The position numbers and the translations under genes were made by a program. A DNA stretch of 64,000 bases from Sipunculus nudus (Eukaryota; Annelida; Sipuncula; Golfingiida; Sipunculidae): the NCBI GenBank assembly GCA_026874595.1, contig CM049317.1:31300901-31364900 (forward strand), given 5' to 3'. The notes below the pieces were generated by a model, which searched no databases, was not told the origin of the DNA, and worked only from the letters and a program-made list of their open reading frames with translations. Below, one piece after another: positions 60,146 to 64,000 of this stretch (position 1 is the first letter of the stretch; each line of letters opens with the position of its first letter).

Positions 60146-63049
60146 AACCCACGCATGTGGCCACGCGACTTTTGTTGTTGATTGCGCAACAATCAATTGG
60201 GAAATAAACCCTAACGACCTCATGCCTCGCTATCTCGAGCTGACACATAGGTTATATGCGTGACCCGCCGATCGACAGGGTAATCAGAATGCGGCTGCCA
60301 ATAATTCTTTGGCTTATTTCACTTTACTTATTTATTTGTATAGGCATATACATTAGTATCCACTTCACCAAGAACTGGTCAAATAATTAGGTTACATTCT
60401 TAGTTACAATGTTCGTATAACTGTAACTCCAGGCTTCGATCGTGTGTTTGTTACAATGACGAAGTCACTTGCGAAGTCTCATGTCTTAGTTAATACATAT
60501 GGGTTGTATAAAATCATTTTTATAATAACATTTATTGGTAGAATTGCTTTGTTCCTGATGAAAGTATAAAATGCAAGTTTGTAAAAAAAAATAAATAAAT
60601 AAAAGGAAGCGTTTGGGTTCGATTCTATGCAATCAGATCCATCATCTTTACGAACTAACTGTTCTAACTATGTCGCCATTCTTCACTTCTTCGACAGGTA
60701 TTCTTTATTGTTGTAATAAGAAATTGTATTAATCTCGAGTGCCTGATGTTATTCCTGCATAACATTGATTATTATTATTATTGTTATTATTATTATGCAT
60801 GCATCTCATTAATTAGTTCATGATGTACAAATAAATATAGATCCGTATAAGTTTATTTGAATCCATGGTTAGCTTCATGTTGTGGTCTACGCAATGCTGT
60901 GTGACCAACTCAGTGCCAAACTTCACACCTCCCCGGAGTTTTATTGTCCCTGTGTCACAACTCGTATCAGGCAATTATCACCTAGTTTGATACCACTGCA
61001 GCTGTCGGGGATGCTGGGGTCCCTGTGTATGTCTCTGGCACTGGGGGTGAACATGGGCTTCCGGGTGAATGTGTTAAACAAGACAAATTTTAAGGGCCCT
61101 GTACGTTTGTTCGGAAAAATCTGAACGGTGTCATTACAGGGCATCAAAAGACATCACCAATATAATCTTTTACAATAAAATGATACAAAATCTCTATTTC
61201 ATCGGAAATGGAGTTTTAATATGTGCTGAACCCACGATCATTTCTGTTTAGGTCTAAATAAAATATATGCGTAGCCCTGATGAATCAATCGGAAGGGATT
61301 TGTAACTAATAAGTCTCCAGAGCATATCCTAAAATCCGGGAGAATGTATTCATTCAACCCAAATTATATGAAGCTTCTATTTAAAATTGGAGGGTACATC
61401 TTTACAGTTTAAATGACGTTTAAGATATCAGCATTGCCCTGTGGAAAAGTCAAGATTGGTCCAAAAATGTAACGTTACAAGCGTGCAGTGTTTCCGTTTG
61501 AGGCGGTAACACTTAATTGATATGTCAGTGAATAAACTAGAACGCTAATTTAAGTGACAAACATATTACTTTTTCAAATCCAAGGTTCATGTATATCTGA
61601 ATCCAGCATAAATTGTCTTCTCAATACACACGTGTTTGCATTCATATAATAACAGCTACAAATTCCAGGCAGTGTTGTTTCAAAGCTCGAAGCAACTCTT
61701 GTATTTTTTTCTTTTTCAGATGATACATCAATGGAAGACTCTACACTCCCTATACAGTTTGTTGTATTTTGTCAGAGGGAAAAGAGCTTTAAAGAAAGCT
61801 GTATATAAGCTGTAAACAGTAAGACTGTTTATTATAGACTTTCTCTATTAAACAGGAGGTAATATTACTCGGTACGGTTGCGAACGAAGGTGTAGACACT
61901 TTTACCACCCGATCAGTGAGAAATAAATTTCGCATGTTAGTTTTGCTGAAGAAAGAAGCGTCATTTTTCACATTGTTTGTGTAAAATGTTTGTTTCTTTT
62001 GTTAAATGCATGTAAATCAGCACGTTCCCAAAAATGAGCACTACACACGTAAAATTTACCAATATAATGAGACCAGCAATAACTCTTCCGATTTTTGCCG
62101 ACTGTGGTTGTATATAAATGTGCCGTAAATAAGCATCACAGAGCAAGTGTGCTAATTCTGTCCCGCTTCTTGTCAGAAGATTACAATTTCCGTCTAGTTG
62201 GCCATTTTAATCGATCTCTATTTTTTAATCTAAAAATAGCTATTATGTTAAAAACCAAATGAACCTATAGTCTTACCTCCCCTTTCGCGGTGTAAGGACT
62301 CTACAGATGAATACTTGCTTGAATGACAACAGTAAAACCCTTGAGAACAGTCTCCTCTTTGCTTCTTTGATCAAGTAAGGGTTTACGTGTTCTTGGTGAG
62401 GAAACTTGAGATCTGGTGAATGGCCGAGTGCTTGTCCGTCACAGCTTGGTACGCTCCGGGCCCGCCAAGGTTATTTGTCCATCATTGACCGATTGCCTGC
62501 GGTGCCCTTGTGATAAACTGATAACCATCTCAGTCTTGCTTGAGGTGCTTTAGGTGTATGTATCATCGTCTTAATTTTGTATATAATTGATATAAATAAA
62601 CCACAAATGACCCATACTTTCATTATTTTACCACAAAATAAAATATCCCGAGATATACATTTTGCACAAAAACACGAAATTTTAAGCAGAAGATATCATA
62701 TGGGTCTTAATTAATATAAATAATATAAACACCAAAATGTTCTCACTGGATCAACATATGACATAACTAGTGCGTTAATTAACTTACTCTCAGCCAATTA
62801 CACACGGTCCCTTAAACAAAATACATGGCTATACGAATGTATAAAGTGGAATTAAAAATATCACATGGTCTTCATTCAGTACATGCGGAGTGTATAGATT
62901 ACGCATGCTTTGGCTGATTAATACATTTCGGTATTTTTAGTGTATATGGTATCACCAGAGGAACGTATTATCACTAGGTATTAATTGTATGAAACTGTTA
63001 TACAAAACTGTTATACAAAATAAGAATAGTGAGTGAATATTATGATAAT
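60146..63049. other. Intergenic, mostly nothing recognised
   Basis: AT-rich with (ATT)n at 60769-60797. The 60880-61147 part has open frames on both strands: plus reads SLALGVNMGFRVNVLNKTNF and shares a 30-base stretch with 34764-34794, while minus is open for 68 codons. Neither is assigned. A patch at 62416-62470 loosely resembles a tRNA head (see rejected). Confidence 0.4.
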
Positions 63050-64000
63050 TCGGTGATGGAAATTGAACAAGATCGCCCTTTACTTTGGTCTCATATTAGT
63101 CTCATATTCCACTCTAATTTCAGTCTCAGCAATCAAATGACAAAAAAAAAAAAACTGATTGATACGGCATGCACGTTTATTCAAGACCTGACCCAGAGGA
63201 TCATGAAAGTGTCTTCAGTACAGGGAGGGCTACGTCAACAATATGTATATCCACGTGCCGATATTAACAGTTGAAGGCATCGCCTTCTAACCAGTCATGA
63301 TCATTATAGGATTTTGTTTATAAACACTTCCCGGCAGTAAACCAATTACCAAAAAAAAAAGCAAGGAAGCTTACAACCATAGACATACGCAGCCAGTTGA
63401 AGCAGATAACGCTGTGAATCACAGTGTGCAATCAAAATCACAGTATGCAAAGCTTTCCCTTCCAAGGTCATTTCATATCTATTTCGAAAAAGTGTCCATC
63501 GATTCAATATTTGGTGTACTCGCGGATGCCGGTTATTAAAAGTAGACGTTATTAAACAGTTCAGTCACACTTGTAACATGAAAAGGTTCCAATAGGAACT
63601 GTCTGCACCGGAACCTTTGTTGTACTGATTAGAGAACAGTCCTTTGTACAATGCTGTGTAGTCAACTAGTTTTACTGATAAGAATAAAACGAATAGTGTC
63701 TGCATGCGGAATATCACAGTCACTCTTGTTTAATGGTGTTATCAAATGAATGGATGCACATACGGTTTATAAGACTTAAACTAATTTGAAAATTTCAGAA
63801 TGTGTCAATCAATTGGTCTTCACAACATTTCGTCGATGGTACTTTTGCGAGAACAGTACCCGATTACACGGCAAAGATTTACGCTGAAGCTTTATCAAAC
63901 GTAGTTAATGCCTGTGAATAAAGTTCATAATATGAAATGTCAATTCCGTCCGTCGATAATATTTCTTACTGATGAAAGTTATATGGAGAGCGAATTTGTT
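63050..64000 (-). repeat. Dispersed repeat family A, copy 4 (runs off the edge)
   Basis: Matches copy 1 from end to end in the same orientation and still matches at base 64000, so the true end lies outside. The conserved minus-strand frame gives HCTKDCSLISTTKVPVQTVP, then IGTFSCYKCD and a stop. The frame that is open in copy 1 has two stops here, which argues that frame is not the real one. Confidence 0.75.

Noticed and set aside
60941-61147. 68-codon minus-strand and 80-codon plus-strand frames
   Set aside because: Both overlap; no domain or splice signals. Only the short stretch shared with 34.8 kb is reported.
62416-62470. tRNA-Ser/Leu-like head (ATGGCCGAGTGCTTGTCC)
   Set aside because: Only a box A-like start is visible; no box B or paired arms could be found.

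Overview
The window looks like AT-rich nuclear DNA from a metazoan, most likely a marine invertebrate. A bivalve or other mollusc is my best guess, and it is an inference. Reasons: long open frames are absent, frames starting at ATG are short, exon-like pieces are flanked by GT/AG splice signals, there is a decayed L1/Tx1-type LINE, tRNA-derived SINEs, a foldback MITE, and very many (TA)n arrays. I see no bacterial operons, no CRISPR array and no virus. No complete, intact protein-coding gene can be supported.

Layout. 1-864: three exon-like blocks with matching splice phases from a broken gene. 1145-2125: first copy of dispersed repeat family A (others at 34069-34640, 54062-54490 and 63050-64000). 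3-12 kb: mostly featureless AT-rich DNA with small tandem duplications and (TA)n. 12.8-13.7 kb: a 77-bp minisatellite with higher-order structure. 14.3-15.6 kb: a CpG-rich tandem repeat of about 240 bp, very unlike its surroundings. 15.6-16.0 kb: two long (TA)n tracts. 16.7-17.6, 43.2-44.8 and 48.7-50.9 kb: three copies of repeat family B; the last two share about 1.6 kb. 19.7-20.05 kb: an inverted-repeat MITE. 22.4-23.3 kb: two tRNA-like SINE remnants. 24.2-29.8 kb: an almost full-length but dead L1/Tx1-like LINE on the minus strand, with ORF1, endonuclease, reverse transcriptase and C-terminal zinc knuckle all recognisable. 30.6-31.9 kb: a duplicated 550-bp unit ending in a GGAC array. 38.7-39.3 kb: a second, decayed LINE endonuclease fragment. 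39.6-39.9 kb: a SINE with a good tRNA head and a candidate target-site duplication. 46.2 kb: a pre-miRNA-sized hairpin. 57.2-58.9 kb: the best candidate for a host gene, a plus-strand set of exons starting with a Cys4 zinc-binding segment, possibly frameshifted. 58.4-59.8 kb: a cluster of (TA)n arrays including an 83-nt perfect palindrome.

The genes do not form a pathway. The window is best read as gene-poor, repeat-rich intergenic DNA carrying the 3' end of one decayed gene at its left edge and part of another candidate gene near its right end. The points most worth checking are the 14.3-15.6 kb CpG-rich satellite, the higher-order minisatellite, the conserved cysteine-bearing frame inside repeat family A, and the two spliced unidentified gene fragments.
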